Origin: Selenomonas sp. WCT3
GTDB taxonomy: Bacteria; Bacillota; Negativicutes; Selenomonadales; Selenomonadaceae
Direction: 5' to 3'
DNA length: 64,000 nt
NCBI GenBank assembly: GCA_900100835.1
Contig: FNCM01000005.1
Coordinates: 124,001 to 188,000, forward strand
Of this stretch, positions 50,281 through 59,795 are shown in pieces. The position numbers were made by a program, and so were the translations under genes. The notes below the pieces were generated by a model, which did not search any database, was not told the DNA's origin, and saw only the letters and a program-made list of their open reading frames with translations. Numbering within the stretch: the first letter of the stretch is position 1; each line of letters starts with the position of its first letter.

Positions 50281-52194
50281 TTATTTTAACAGCCCATTTT
50301 GATAAGCCAGCAGCAATTTATAAAGGTCGCTGATTTCCTCTTTGATGGCCCGGCCCTCATCGGAATCCCCCACGGTGGTCCGATAAGACTGCAGTTCCAC
50401 CGTCTCCGACACCGACTCGATGTCCTGATTCTCCCGCAGGGCCTCCCGGACATCGGGAATCTTCTGATGCTCTAACAGCCGCAGTCCGCGGGAATTGGAA
50501 ATCAAGGTAAACCCAGAGATACCCGTTTTCTTATGATAGGCCTTGCAAAAACCACCATCGATGATGATGGCCTTGCCGCCAGCCTTCACCGGCGTTTCGC
50601 CTTTTCGCACCTTCACGGGCACATGGCCATTGATGATATGGCCCCGTTTCGGTTCTAGATGAAATTCCGCCAGGATTTTCTCACAAACAGAGGCCTTATC
50701 AATATAGCGGAAATAGGGGTCTGATGGTTCCACCCAAGTGCTTTCGTCGGCAATCATCGCCCGCTCAAAGGTTTTAAACTCCCGGCCCGATACCGGCGAT
50801 ATGCGGCCGCACCACAGAAAATACATGAAGTCCTTCGCCGTCTCATCCCCGTGAAGCCAGGCAGCCCGGGCCATTTTCTCGCAAAAGTCAAACCACTGGC
50901 GCCCCTTGTACTCCTGACCGCCAAACTTAACCACCCGCAGGCTGCCATCTTCATTTAGGGGCACACAGCCATGAAAAAGCAGATTGCCGTTAAAACGGGT
51001 ATAGATGCTCCCCTTCTGGTAGAGGTAATCCACATGGCGTTTGAGCATCAGGCTTTCCACAAAATAGGATTTAAGATCATCAACTACTTCCTGTTCCTTT
51101 TCCGTCAGCACATAGGGGTCTTGGGTATTTTCATCAATGGTCGGAAAGTAGGCATTTTCCAGTTCATACCGTTTGCCATCCCCCAGGGTAACTGCCGACA
51201 CCCGAAAATCAATCTTATCCAAGAGCAGCCGGCTCTCCATCTGGAAATCCGGATTGCGGCGAATGAGCTGGCCTTCCAGTTTAAACATGATGATGGTCAT
51301 GGCCCGCTCTGCCGCCTTAATGGGATTTTCGTCGGGATAGAGCCGGGAAGCAAAGGTGGACAGGGAGCGCAGGCTGATGCCATAGCCCCGCTCCAGCACA
51401 TCCGTATTGTTGTAGCGAAGCGAATTGCGCACCACACTGGCAATGCAGACCTCACTTCCGAGCGCCGCGCCCATCCACAGGACATCGTGATTGCCCCATT
51501 GGATATCCACCGAGGGATATTCCATCAGCAGATTCAAAATCGCATCGGGCCGATTGCCCCGGTCGTAAAAGTCTCCCACGATATGCAGCCGGTCCACCGC
51601 CAACCGCTTGATGAGCACCGTAAAGGCCTCGATAAAATCCGCCCCACTATCAATCTGCACAATGGTATTGAGCAGCCGATTGTAATAAACCCGCTGGGCA
51701 CTGTCCACCGTGGGATGCGTATTCATCAATTCAAAGATTACCGAGGCATAGCAGTCCGGAATGAAGCCATTTACCCGGGACGCCGGATATTTATAACTCA
51801 TGACCTGGGACAGCTCCAGCAATTGGGCCAGATTGCGCCGGTACCACTCCGGTGTATTGGCGTGCAGTGCCGTTATCTGCTCCATTTTTTCTTTGGGATA
51901 ATAAATCAGGGTACAGAACTCCGCCTTCTCCTCCTGAGTGAGCCGGTCACCAAAAACATAATCCACCTTCTCATGAATGATGCCCGAGCAATTGTTTAAA
52001 ATGTGGAAAAAGGATTCGTATTCCCCGTGCAGATCACTCATAAAATGTTCACTGCCCTTGGGAAGGGACAGCCGCGATTGAAGATATACGAGTTTCTCGT
52101 AAACGGCCTGCTTGTTGGGATATTTTTCCGCCAACAGCCGCAGCAGCTTATTGGCCTTTCCTTTGCTATAGTTTTTATCCGCTATGTCCTGCAT
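50281..52194 (-). CDS. fbp: Fructose-1,6-bisphosphatase, class III
   Basis: A 637-residue protein of the Firmicutes-specific class III FBPase. The metallophosphatase motifs FMSDLHGEYESF (about residues 51-62), GDFYDRGNRPD and WGNHDVLWMGAALG are near the N-terminal third. A long C-terminal part follows (KRGHIINGHVPVK, FCKAYHKKTG). It hydrolyses fructose-1,6-bisphosphate in gluconeogenesis, a need for growth on lactate, succinate or amino acids. Its start follows a 250-base gap shared with the divergent symporter gene, which has its own promoter there. Confidence 0.96.
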   Translation of the reverse strand: MQDIADKNYSKGKANKLLRLLAEKYPNKQAVYEKLVYLQSRLSLPKGSEHFMSDLHGEYESFFHILNNCSGIIHEKVDYVFGDRLTQEEKAEFCTLIYYPKEKMEQITALHANTPEWYRRNLAQLLELSQVMSYKYPASRVNGFIPDCYASVIFELMNTHPTVDSAQRVYYNRLLNTIVQIDSGADFIEAFTVLIKRLAVDRLHIVGDFYDRGNRPDAILNLLMEYPSVDIQWGNHDVLWMGAALGSEVCIASVVRNSLRYNNTDVLERGYGISLRSLSTFASRLYPDENPIKAAERAMTIIMFKLEGQLIRRNPDFQMESRLLLDKIDFRVSAVTLGDGKRYELENAYFPTIDENTQDPYVLTEKEQEVVDDLKSYFVESLMLKRHVDYLYQKGSIYTRFNGNLLFHGCVPLNEDGSLRVVKFGGQEYKGRQWFDFCEKMARAAWLHGDETAKDFMYFLWCGRISPVSGREFKTFERAMIADESTWVEPSDPYFRYIDKASVCEKILAEFHLEPKRGHIINGHVPVKVRKGETPVKAGGKAIIIDGGFCKAYHKKTGISGFTLISNSRGLRLLEHQKIPDVREALRENQDIESVSETVELQSYRTTVGDSDEGRAIKEEISDLYKLLLAYQNGLLK

Positions 52195-52339
52195 CCTAAA
52201 ACTCCCCTCATACGCTTTTTGGCAAAATTACCTATCGCCTAATTCGCCCACCCCCATGAAAAATCCTGCTTTTGTCTCCTCAACAAAGGCATTTCTCACC
52301 AAACCACCGCCGCTGCCGCCACAAAATCCGTCAATTCAA

Positions 52340-52368
52340 TTGACACATGATTCATAGTATTATATACT
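52340..52368 (+). promoter_or_regulatory. Sigma-70 promoter of the symporter gene
   Basis: A consensus TTGACA (52340-52345) is followed after 17 bases by TATACT (52363-52368). A hairpin GTAAAG-CTTCTT-CTTTAC (52391-52408) lies in the 70-base leader. No other signal is clear in the divergent gap 52195-52440. Confidence 0.82.
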
Positions 52369-52440
52369 CCTAAAGAAAACGCTGCATATGTAAAGCTTCT
52401 TCTTTACATTGTGGACAGTTATTTATAGGGAGACGGTTTT

Positions 52441-53691
52441 ATGAAAAAAATGAATTTGGCAACCCAAGTGCTGATTGCCTTTATTGCCGGCACGATTCTC
52501 GGTATCCTCTTCCAGAAGGATATCCTGTTTTTGCAGCCCGTGGGGGATATTTTCCTGCGGCTGATTCAAATGATTGTAGTACCGCTGATTTTCCTGTCCA
52601 TCATCGGCGGCATCGCCAATATCGGCGACATCCGCAAACTGCGGCGCATCGGTTCGAAGATTCTCGGCTTTTACGTCATCACCACCATTCTCTCTACGAT
52701 TATCGGCCTCGTGGTGGCAAACCTAATGCAGCCCGGCAAGGGCTTTGATGCCAATATGATTGTCGCCACGGGCGACCCCATCAAAGAAGCGGCTCCCATG
52801 ACCGTTGGCGGCACGATTCTCAGCATGATTCCCGCCAATCCCCTGCACGCGTTAAGCGAAGGCAATCTGATTCAGGTCATCATCTTCGCCGCCTTCCTCG
52901 GCATCGTCATGACCATGCTGGGGGATAAGGTCAGCACCGTAAAAAAATTCGTAGACGAAGGAACGCAAATCATGTTCACGCTGACAGATTTGGTCATGAA
53001 GACCACGCCCCTAGGCGTCTTTGCCCTGGCAGCTTGCAGCATTGGCGAATACGGCACCGCCCTCTTTAGCGTGCTGGCCATGTTTATCCTCACCCATTAC
53101 GTAGGCGCTATCTCCGTCATCATTTTGCTCTATCTCTTCATCATCAAAGTCATCGCCCGCTATCCGCTGACGGATTTTTTCCGCAAAATCCTCAGCATCT
53201 GGCTGGTTGCCTTCAGCACCACCAGCAGCTCGGGCACTCTGCCGGTAAGCCTTAAAGTCACCGAAGAGGAATTCCATGTCAAAAACGAACTAGCTTCCTT
53301 CTCCCTGCCCCTTGGTGCCACCATCAACATGAACGGTATTGCCGTCTATTATGCCGTTACCATCATCTTTGTGGCCCAAATCTACGGCATGGACATGACC
53401 CTTGCCCAGCAGGCCATGTTTATCTTCATCACCACCATGATTTCCATCGGTACGCCGGGCATTCCGGCCAGCGGCATTGTCCTGGCAGTCATGCTGCTAA
53501 ACACCATGGGGCTGCCTGCCACCATCATGGGTATGATTGTCGGCATCTTCCGCCCCATCGACATGATTCACACCGCCCTCAACGTAACCGGCGACGTGGT
53601 CAGCACCTTGGCTGTCGCCCGGCTAGAAAACATGTATGACACCCCCACCGAAGAAAACAGCGAGGATCTCGCCCCAGAGGCGCAGTCCTAA
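52441..53691 (+). CDS. Dicarboxylate/amino acid:cation symporter (DAACS)
   Basis: A 416-residue transporter of the GltP/DctA family with eight helices plus two re-entrant loops. Hairpin 1 reads STTSSSGTLPVS (the serine-rich motif), helix 7 carries GATINMNG, and GTPGIPASG marks hairpin 2. It couples uptake of glutamate, aspartate or C4-dicarboxylates to sodium or proton flow. In a succinate-propionate fermenter, dicarboxylate uptake would feed the MutAB pathway, but the substrate is not set by the motifs. GGGAGACGG lies upstream of the ATG. Confidence 0.92.
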   Translation: MKKMNLATQVLIAFIAGTILGILFQKDILFLQPVGDIFLRLIQMIVVPLIFLSIIGGIANIGDIRKLRRIGSKILGFYVITTILSTIIGLVVANLMQPGKGFDANMIVATGDPIKEAAPMTVGGTILSMIPANPLHALSEGNLIQVIIFAAFLGIVMTMLGDKVSTVKKFVDEGTQIMFTLTDLVMKTTPLGVFALAACSIGEYGTALFSVLAMFILTHYVGAISVIILLYLFIIKVIARYPLTDFFRKILSIWLVAFSTTSSSGTLPVSLKVTEEEFHVKNELASFSLPLGATINMNGIAVYYAVTIIFVAQIYGMDMTLAQQAMFIFITTMISIGTPGIPASGIVLAVMLLNTMGLPATIMGMIVGIFRPIDMIHTALNVTGDVVSTLAVARLENMYDTPTEENSEDLAPEAQS

Positions 53692-53699
53692 AGCCAATA

Positions 53700-53742
53700 A
53701 AAAACTCTGCACACAGAGCTTCCTGTGTACAGAGTTTTTTTA
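53700..53742. terminator. Terminator between symporter and PdxR-like genes
   Basis: AAAACTCTGCACACAG pairs with TGTGTACAGAGTTTTT around GAGCTTCC, giving a long stem with T-run on the plus strand (TTTTTTTATTTC). It overlaps the last bases of the minus-strand gene ending at 53740. Confidence 0.85.
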
Positions 53743-55149
53743 TTTCATCACCACGCGGCTGATGGCAGCCACCGCCGCTTCGAGTTTTTCAGCAGGAACA
53801 CCGGAATAATTCAGCACGAAAGTATGCGGGCAGGAAAGAGGCTCGCCTTCGTAATAATCCGCTAAGGGCTTCATGTGTATTTTTTCGGCCATGAATTTTT
53901 GCTGCAATAGGTTATCGGCAATTGACAAGTCAAATTGCAGCAAAAAATGCAGCCCGGAACCGTGCTCGATGACCTTTAGCTTCTTGGCGGCTGGCGAGGC
54001 TTTGAGGAGGCCTAGCAGCTCCTCCCGCTTCCGGCGGTAATAGGCCCGCATGCGATTGATATGCTTTTCAAAGTAGCCCTCACCGATAAACTTAGCCAGG
54101 GTATACTGTTCAAAGTTTGATACGGTGCAGCTGTAAAAGCCCAATTTTTCCTTAAAGGGTTCCACGAGTTTCTCGGGCAGAACCATGTAGCTGATGCGAA
54201 TTGTCGGCGTAAGACTTTTGGAAAAGGTGTTCATGTAAATGACCCGGTCGCTGACATCAATCCCCATCACCGTGGGAATGGGCCGCCCGGTGAGCCGGAA
54301 CTCGCTATCGTAATCGTCCTCGATGATATAGCGCTCCGGCCGCGCGGCCGCCCAGCCCAAGAGCTCATAGCGCCGGCTCACGGGCATGATGATGCCTGTG
54401 GGGAAATGATGAGAGGGACTGATGTGAAGGACTTGGGCTTGGAGCCGCTCTAATTCCTCAAGGCGAACCCCTTTGGCATCCATAGCTGCCAAAACATAAT
54501 CCGCCCCACAAGCCTCGTAAATCTTTCGCACTCGTTCATAACCGGGATTTTCCACACAGAACCGCTTGTCCCGGCCCAAAAACTGCACGAGTAAATTGTA
54601 GAGGTACTCCGTTCCGGCACCGATGACAATCTGCTCCGCCGATACCTTTAGGCCCCGAAAGCTTCGCAGATGATCGGCAATGGCCTGCCGCAACGGCAAC
54701 ACCCCAAAGCCCGGAGACCGCGCCAGCAGGGACTCCGCATCTTCGGCCACCACCCGCCGCAGCAGCCTGGTCCAAGTGGCAAAGGGAAAAAGCTCCGGCG
54801 AAATACTGTTGCTGACAAAGTCAGCCAGCCATTCCGGCTTGGCCTTTGGGGTCTCCGCCTTGGCTTTTGCCAGAAGGTCCGTTTTTTCCACGCTGGGGCT
54901 TTGCACTGCGGAAACAAAAAAGCCCCGCCGGGGAGCAGACTGGCAATAGCCTTCTGCCATCAACTGGCCATAAGCCCCTTCCACCGTTATGGTGCTGATT
55001 CCCAAATGGGCCGCCAGACCACGCTTGGAGGGAAGCTTTTCCCCCGCCTGCAAGCGGCCGGACAGGATGTCCTTGCGGATGCAATCGTATAGATATTCAT
55101 AGAGGGGCATGTCCCCGGCCTGCTCCAATGGATAGGTCAGCATGGGCAA
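53740..55149 (-). CDS. pdxR: MocR-type regulator, PdxR-like
   Basis: A 469-residue fusion of a GntR winged helix (residues 1-75, with LPSKRGLAAHLGISTITVEGAYGQLMAEGY) and a fold I aminotransferase domain (about 100-469). The latter keeps the PLP lysine in MNTFSKSLTPTIRISY and the aspartate in IIEDDYDSEFR. MocR proteins sense PLP and control vitamin B6 genes. It is divergent from an ECF substrate-binding component, and a ThiD/PdxK kinase lies nearby, which supports PdxR. A TGACAAGTCA palindrome (53923-53932) encodes F-D-L-S. Confidence 0.88.
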   Translation of the reverse strand: MPMLTYPLEQAGDMPLYEYLYDCIRKDILSGRLQAGEKLPSKRGLAAHLGISTITVEGAYGQLMAEGYCQSAPRRGFFVSAVQSPSVEKTDLLAKAKAETPKAKPEWLADFVSNSISPELFPFATWTRLLRRVVAEDAESLLARSPGFGVLPLRQAIADHLRSFRGLKVSAEQIVIGAGTEYLYNLLVQFLGRDKRFCVENPGYERVRKIYEACGADYVLAAMDAKGVRLEELERLQAQVLHISPSHHFPTGIIMPVSRRYELLGWAAARPERYIIEDDYDSEFRLTGRPIPTVMGIDVSDRVIYMNTFSKSLTPTIRISYMVLPEKLVEPFKEKLGFYSCTVSNFEQYTLAKFIGEGYFEKHINRMRAYYRRKREELLGLLKASPAAKKLKVIEHGSGLHFLLQFDLSIADNLLQQKFMAEKIHMKPLADYYEGEPLSCPHTFVLNYSGVPAEKLEAAVAAISRVVMK

Positions 55150-55162
55150 TCTTCCTTTCTTT

Positions 55163-55207
55163 CTGACCTTAAAAACTATCTGAATTTGAATATTTCTTTA
55201 TGGTCAG
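55163..55207. promoter_or_regulatory. Candidate PdxR operator in divergent region
   Basis: CTGACCTTAAA (55163-55173) and TTTATGGTCAG (55197-55207, inverted) are near-identical 11-mers facing each other, 23 bases apart, in the 107-base gap between pdxR and the ECF component gene. MocR regulators bind such repeated boxes. AT-rich -10-like sequence lies just to the right. Confidence 0.5.
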
Positions 55208-55256
55208 TAAAAGTATACAATAAAGTTGTCATTTTTACAAGAAAGAAGGAATTATT

Positions 55257-55787
55257 GTGAATACCAATCTTATTTCTGCACCAAAAGACTTTTCTGACCA
55301 GACAAAGTGGACCCCCCAGACCATCTGCCTGGCGGCGGTTATGACCGCTTTTGTTTTTTTGACCACCTTTGTCCCGCGGATTCCCATTCCCCTAGGCTAT
55401 GCTCATCTTGGAGATGCAGCCATCTTTCTGCTGGTACTGTTTTTGCCTAAGCGTCCGGCCTTTCTGGCCGCCTGCTTAGGTTCCGCTCTCTCGGATTTGC
55501 TGGGAGGCTTTCCCCTGTGGATTCTGCCAACTATCCTAATTAAATTCGTCATGGCTTGGATTGCCTGGAAATTAAACGGCGGTGCCGCAAATCTTTTGCG
55601 CACCACCGCTGCCTTCTTTCTTGCCTCCCTCTGGATGACCGTTGGCTATACCGCCTTTGGCGCCCTGCTCTACAACAGCCTTGACGCCGGCTTGGCTTCA
55701 GCCCCGGGGCTGTTCCTGGAGGGTGTTATCAACACCATCGCCGCCCTTGTTTTGCTGCCGGTGGTAAACCGCGCCTGCCAGCGCTGA
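55257..55787 (+). CDS. ECF transporter S component, probably for vitamin B6
   Basis: A 176-residue membrane protein with a GTG start at 55257 (GAAGGAATT upstream). About five or six helices follow a 20-residue soluble start: ICLAAVMTAFVFLTTFVPRI, GDAAIFLLVLFLPK, FLAACLGSALSDLLGGF. The A-x-x-x-A residues in helix 1 are those that dock on EcfT. The family has members for several vitamins; the divergent PdxR-like gene and the nearby ThiD/PdxK suggest pyridoxine or a related vitamer (PdxU-like). A thiamine precursor is the alternative. It needs the shared EcfT/ATPase module. Confidence 0.8.
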   Translation: MNTNLISAPKDFSDQTKWTPQTICLAAVMTAFVFLTTFVPRIPIPLGYAHLGDAAIFLLVLFLPKRPAFLAACLGSALSDLLGGFPLWILPTILIKFVMAWIAWKLNGGAANLLRTTAAFFLASLWMTVGYTAFGALLYNSLDAGLASAPGLFLEGVINTIAALVLLPVVNRACQR

Positions 55788-55790
55788 CCA

Positions 55791-56174
55791 TCAGCCATCG
55801 ACGCCTAAATGCTGACCCTTTACGTAGTCCATGACGACGCCATACTGGAGCCAGCAGTCGATGGCCTGGATGATAATGTTCATAATCGTATGGGCTGACA
55901 GGGCCAGATTGCTGATTTCGCAGATTTTTACGATTTCATGACGGGATACATGCTCGAACTCCACCCGGATTTCGTACTTAGTGATGTTCAGCAGGTAATG
56001 ATTGCCCGTGCTGGCTTCCGTCAGCACCATGTATTCCTTGGTATTGGAGTTCACCGGCACAAAGCCAAATTCCTGAAATCGTTCGATAAGCAGGGGCTTC
56101 GTCTCACGATGAAAGCGGCTGTTGATTTCATTTCGTTTGACCTCAAGTTCAGCAAAAGTCGGAAAACTGCGCAT
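55791..56174 (-). CDS. Hypothetical cytoplasmic protein
   Basis: A 127-residue protein from ATG 56174 with GGGAGG 8 bases upstream. Its features are SFPTFAELEVKRNEINSRFH, FGFVPVNSNTKEYMVLTE and EIVKICEISNLALSAHTIMNIIIQAIDCWL. There are no signals for export. I do not recognise a family. It converges on the ECF component gene (3-base gap) and is preceded by a terminator after thiD, so it is transcribed alone or by read-through. Confidence 0.55.
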   Translation of the reverse strand: MRSFPTFAELEVKRNEINSRFHRETKPLLIERFQEFGFVPVNSNTKEYMVLTEASTGNHYLLNITKYEIRVEFEHVSRHEIVKICEISNLALSAHTIMNIIIQAIDCWLQYGVVMDYVKGQHLGVDG

Positions 56175-56193
56175 AATAAAACCTCCCAAAATA

Positions 56194-56240
56194 TAAAAAA
56201 ATAGACACGCAATGAACGTTGCCGCTCCATTGCGTGTCTT
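56194..56240 (-). terminator. Terminator after thiD
   Basis: AGACACGCAATG (56203-56214) pairs perfectly with CATTGCGTGTCT (56228-56239). On the minus strand ATTTTTTTATA follows. It lies 36 bases past the thiD stop and just upstream of the next gene on the same strand. Confidence 0.88.
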
Positions 56241-56275
56241 CTTGCGTTACATTATAGTATGCCGGCAAGCAGTTG

Positions 56276-57106
56276 TCAATTCCCCTTGTCAAAGCTTTCG
56301 GTCCTGCTGTCTGCCGCAAATTTTCCCCTAAGGTCAAAGGCGTGATTCAGTGGCCCTGAACCAGCCCCCAAATCCAGCATAGCCGAAAGGGCGCCGGATA
56401 GGTATTCCTTTGCCCGGCAAACGGAATCTTCCAGAGAATAGCCCTTCGCCAAATTGGCAGCGATAGCACTAGACAGCGTGCAGCCGGTGCCATGAGTGTT
56501 GGGGTTATCAATCCGCTCTCCCTTGAACCAGCGGCCCTTGCCCTGTTCATAGAGGAAATCGTCGGCATCGCTTACGCTATGGCCACCCTTTAACAGCACC
56601 TGACAGCCATAGCGGTCAGCTATCCCTGCCGCCGCCCGTTCCATATCGTCTTTGCTTTTAATGGTACAGCCCGACAGCACCTCAGCTTCCGGGATATTGG
56701 GCGTCACCAGCTCCGCCAGGGGCAGCAGTTTGTCCACGAGAACCGCTACCGCCTCCTCTGCCAGCAGCCGGGCACCGCTGGTGGCAATCATCACCGGGTC
56801 CAGAACAATATGACGGGCCCCGTATTGCTGCAATTTTTCCCCCACGACATCTATCAAGACGGCTTCGGAAACCATGCCGATTTTTACCGCGCCGGGAAAA
56901 ATGTCGGCAAAGACCGCATCCAGTTCCCTAGCCAGAAATTCCGGCGTCACGTTAAAGATGCCCGTCACGCCCATGGTATTTTGCGCCGTTAGCGAAGTAA
57001 TGGCGCTCATGGCATAAACCCCATTCATGGTCATGGTCTTAATATCGGCCTGTATCCCTGCGCCACCGCTGGAATCACTGCCGGCAATTGTCAGTGCTGT
57101 ATTCAT
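56276..57106 (-). CDS. thiD: HMP/HMP-P kinase ThiD (pyridoxal kinase-like)
   Basis: A 276-residue ribokinase-family enzyme from ATG 57106. It opens TALTIAGSDSSGGAGIQAD, has MTMNGVYAMSAITSLTAQNT, VLDPVMIATSG and the catalytic motif NTHGTGCTLSSAIAA with the anion hole and aspartate-like base. ThiD phosphorylates hydroxymethylpyrimidine twice in thiamine synthesis; in Firmicutes closely related enzymes phosphorylate pyridoxal and pyridoxine. The nearby PdxR-like regulator and ECF component favour a B6 role here, but the thiamine role cannot be excluded. Confidence 0.9.
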   Translation of the reverse strand: MNTALTIAGSDSSGGAGIQADIKTMTMNGVYAMSAITSLTAQNTMGVTGIFNVTPEFLARELDAVFADIFPGAVKIGMVSEAVLIDVVGEKLQQYGARHIVLDPVMIATSGARLLAEEAVAVLVDKLLPLAELVTPNIPEAEVLSGCTIKSKDDMERAAAGIADRYGCQVLLKGGHSVSDADDFLYEQGKGRWFKGERIDNPNTHGTGCTLSSAIAANLAKGYSLEDSVCRAKEYLSGALSAMLDLGAGSGPLNHAFDLRGKFAADSRTESFDKGN

Positions 57107-57138
57107 CAAAAAGCCCCCTGCTTTGTTGGCAAAAATTT

Positions 57139-59673
57139 TTACGACAATACTTTCTTTATAGTCTGGAACATTTTATGGATATCAATGGGCTTGGCAATAT
57201 GACCATCCATGCCCGCCTGGATGGCGTCCTGCTGATCCTCCTTAAAGGCGTTGGCCGTCATGGCCAGAATCATAATTTGAGCTTTGGCGGGGTCATCCAG
57301 GCGGCGAATCTTCTGGGTGGCCTTATAGCCATTCATATTGGGCATTTGAATGTCCATGAGAATCAAATCATAGGTGCCGGCCGGAGCCTTGGTCACCATA
57401 TTCACGCATTCCACCCCGTCACAAGCCCGTTCCACCTGGAAGCCATAGGCCGTTAATAGCTCCTCGGCGATTTCCGCATTGAGGTCATTATCCTCCACCA
57501 GCAGGATGCGTTTCCCGGAAAAGTCAAACTCCGCTTCCGGATTGTCGACGGTATCTTGCTCCTCCGGTTCTTCACCAATATGATGGGGCAGGCAAATGAT
57601 GATTTCCGTTCCCTCGCCTAACTTGCTCTTGATGGAGATCGTGCCATTCATCATCTCCACAATCCGTTTGACGATGGCCATTCCAAGGCCTGTGCCTTGA
57701 ATGCCGCTTTGGGAGGAATTCCGTTCCCGGGAAAACTGTTCAAAAATCTGGGTTTGAAAGGCCTTCGACATGCCGATGCCATTATCCCGAACGGTGGTCT
57801 CAACGATGCATTCCCCCGCTTTTTTCCCAGGCAGCTCCCGGACGCCGGCAAAGATTTCGCCATTGTTGGCGGTGTATTTCACCGCGTTGCTGAGGATATT
57901 CATCAAGAGTTCCATCACATGGGTGCGGTCAAAATACAGATAGGGATGCTGAACTTCATAGCTGGTCGTAAAGGTGAGATTTTTCTTCTTCATTTCCCCT
58001 TCAAAGACTGAAATCCAAGCCTCATAGAACTCCCGGACATTATTTAACTCCTCGTCAATGATGATTTGCTTGCTTTCGATTCTGGCCATTTCCAGCACAT
58101 TGTCGAGGATATCCAGCAGCTGCCGGCTGGCCAGCTTTACCTTCTTGCGATACTCCCGATTGACTTCCACCGCCTCGGGATGACGCTCCTCCAACTCCGT
58201 AAAGCCGATAATGGCATTAAGGGGCGTGCGGATATCATGACTCATATTGAATAAAAAAGTGGTCTTGGCCTGATTAGCTGCTTCGGCCTTTTCCTTGGCC
58301 TTGGCCAGATGCTCTTGCTGTTCCTTTAACAGCCGGTTGAGTTCCCGTATCTTTTGCAGTTGCAATTCCTGCCGGGTCAGCGACTCTTCTAGCTTCCGGT
58401 TTTCTTCTTCCAGTCCGGTGGTAACCGAAACGAAGTGTGCCAGGCCGCTTACGAGGGTAATGCGGTCGTCCTTGAAGATGTGGTCGCTTTGGCTGGTCCA
58501 TCGATCCTCCGGCTCCACCTGCTCCCGTCCCCCCTCCCGGAAGGCCACAATGAGCATGGCACCATTTAACAGCTGGGGCTCCGCGCAGTCATCAAAGCGC
58601 TGTATTTCGCCATAGGAGGCAAAGCCCACCGTAGGCGCAATATCCCCAAAGGGGGTAAGCTCCAGTTGAAAATCATCCTTCAAATACATCTGCCGCACGC
58701 AGCAGGGAATCAACAAAATTCCCTCGGGGCTGAATCGCTGCAGCTTTAACTGGGCCTGATGGGATTGGTTTAAAATTTCCATGGGGTCACCATAGGCCAG
58801 CCGCACCGTCTCCCCTCTGTGGATGCTGCTGGTAAACAGCACCGAACCCGATTCCCCGTAGCCAATGGGGATCCGGGCAATGTCGTGGCCCTCCCGGCTC
58901 AGCATCAGCGGGAAGGGCATGATGGAGGTGAAAAAGTTTGGGCCCGGTGCAACGCCGATATATTTCTTGTAAAAATCCGCCACCGTTATGTCGTTGACCT
59001 TTAACACGCTGATGTCGGATTCCAGCTCCGTCACCGTGACTTCGTTGCCCAGGGAACGCCAACCCAAATAGGAATCAATGTGAATGTGCAAATCCTTTCC
59101 ATAGAACAGAATCACAAAGAAACCGCAGTCCGTACAGCCTTGGTCGGTAAATACATGGGTGGGAGTGGTCTTTACGTTGTCAATCCTATCGGTATAGGAA
59201 TCCGCCGCTCCGCCAAACATCGGCACCGCCGGTGGCAAGTGGCGCAGATTGCGAAAGACCTCCGCCGCCCCATGGAGGGATTTCATGGTGATAATCATGC
59301 CAACCGCCGCCGGCTCATGGGCTTTGGCCCGCTCCACCACTGCCGACGCCGCCTTGGCCAAATCTTCCTTATGCCCATCGTAGAAACAAAGTTCCACCGA
59401 GGAGGATTCAAACACATAAAAACAAAGCTCATGGCTGTGGTGATGGACCCTTGCATTGCTAATCTCACAGGAAGTCGTATTGCCGCAAACCTGTACCTCC
59501 GGCAGTACCTTTTTGATATGGGCTGTCATGGCCGCAAGTTCCTGGGGCTGATTCAAACTGGTAATGACCATACAGAGAATGGCCGATGCCTTTTCCGGGC
59601 ACTCGAAACGAAACTGTTCCAAACAACTATCCAATTTTTTCAGGTCGTCGATATTATACGCTAAAAGTTTCAT
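57139..59673 (-). CDS. FIST-sensor hybrid histidine kinase
   Basis: An 844-residue soluble protein with no membrane helix. Residues about 1-230 form a FIST N domain and about 230-390 a FIST C domain ([29 protein letters not shown]), thought to bind small ligands such as amino acids. A coiled coil follows (about 405-460), then HisKA with [16 protein letters not shown], HATPase ([29 protein letters not shown]), and a C-terminal receiver ([18 protein letters not shown]). It is a cytoplasmic sensor whose output partner is not in the window. It appears monocistronic, 33 bases upstream of thiD on the same strand. Confidence 0.9.
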   Translation of the reverse strand: MKLLAYNIDDLKKLDSCLEQFRFECPEKASAILCMVITSLNQPQELAAMTAHIKKVLPEVQVCGNTTSCEISNARVHHHSHELCFYVFESSSVELCFYDGHKEDLAKAASAVVERAKAHEPAAVGMIITMKSLHGAAEVFRNLRHLPPAVPMFGGAADSYTDRIDNVKTTPTHVFTDQGCTDCGFFVILFYGKDLHIHIDSYLGWRSLGNEVTVTELESDISVLKVNDITVADFYKKYIGVAPGPNFFTSIMPFPLMLSREGHDIARIPIGYGESGSVLFTSSIHRGETVRLAYGDPMEILNQSHQAQLKLQRFSPEGILLIPCCVRQMYLKDDFQLELTPFGDIAPTVGFASYGEIQRFDDCAEPQLLNGAMLIVAFREGGREQVEPEDRWTSQSDHIFKDDRITLVSGLAHFVSVTTGLEEENRKLEESLTRQELQLQKIRELNRLLKEQQEHLAKAKEKAEAANQAKTTFLFNMSHDIRTPLNAIIGFTELEERHPEAVEVNREYRKKVKLASRQLLDILDNVLEMARIESKQIIIDEELNNVREFYEAWISVFEGEMKKKNLTFTTSYEVQHPYLYFDRTHVMELLMNILSNAVKYTANNGEIFAGVRELPGKKAGECIVETTVRDNGIGMSKAFQTQIFEQFSRERNSSQSGIQGTGLGMAIVKRIVEMMNGTISIKSKLGEGTEIIICLPHHIGEEPEEQDTVDNPEAEFDFSGKRILLVEDNDLNAEIAEELLTAYGFQVERACDGVECVNMVTKAPAGTYDLILMDIQMPNMNGYKATQKIRRLDDPAKAQIMILAMTANAFKEDQQDAIQAGMDGHIAKPIDIHKMFQTIKKVLS

Positions 59674-59760
59674 TTTCTCAGATCCCCATCCACCAAAATC
59701 CGAATCTTACTGTTTCTAAACAGTATTCGCCCTTCTTCCCGAAAAACCTGCCTGCCAAGA

Positions 59761-59794
59761 AAAGCCGTTGCCTCTTTTACGAGCAACGGCTTTT
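59761..59794. terminator. Terminator after endonuclease IV gene
   Basis: AAAAGCCGTTGC pairs with GCAACGGCTTTT around CTCTTTTACGA. On the minus strand TTTTCTTGGC follows. It begins 2 bases after the nfo stop and separates nfo from the FIST kinase gene. Confidence 0.88.
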
Positions 59795-59795
59795 A

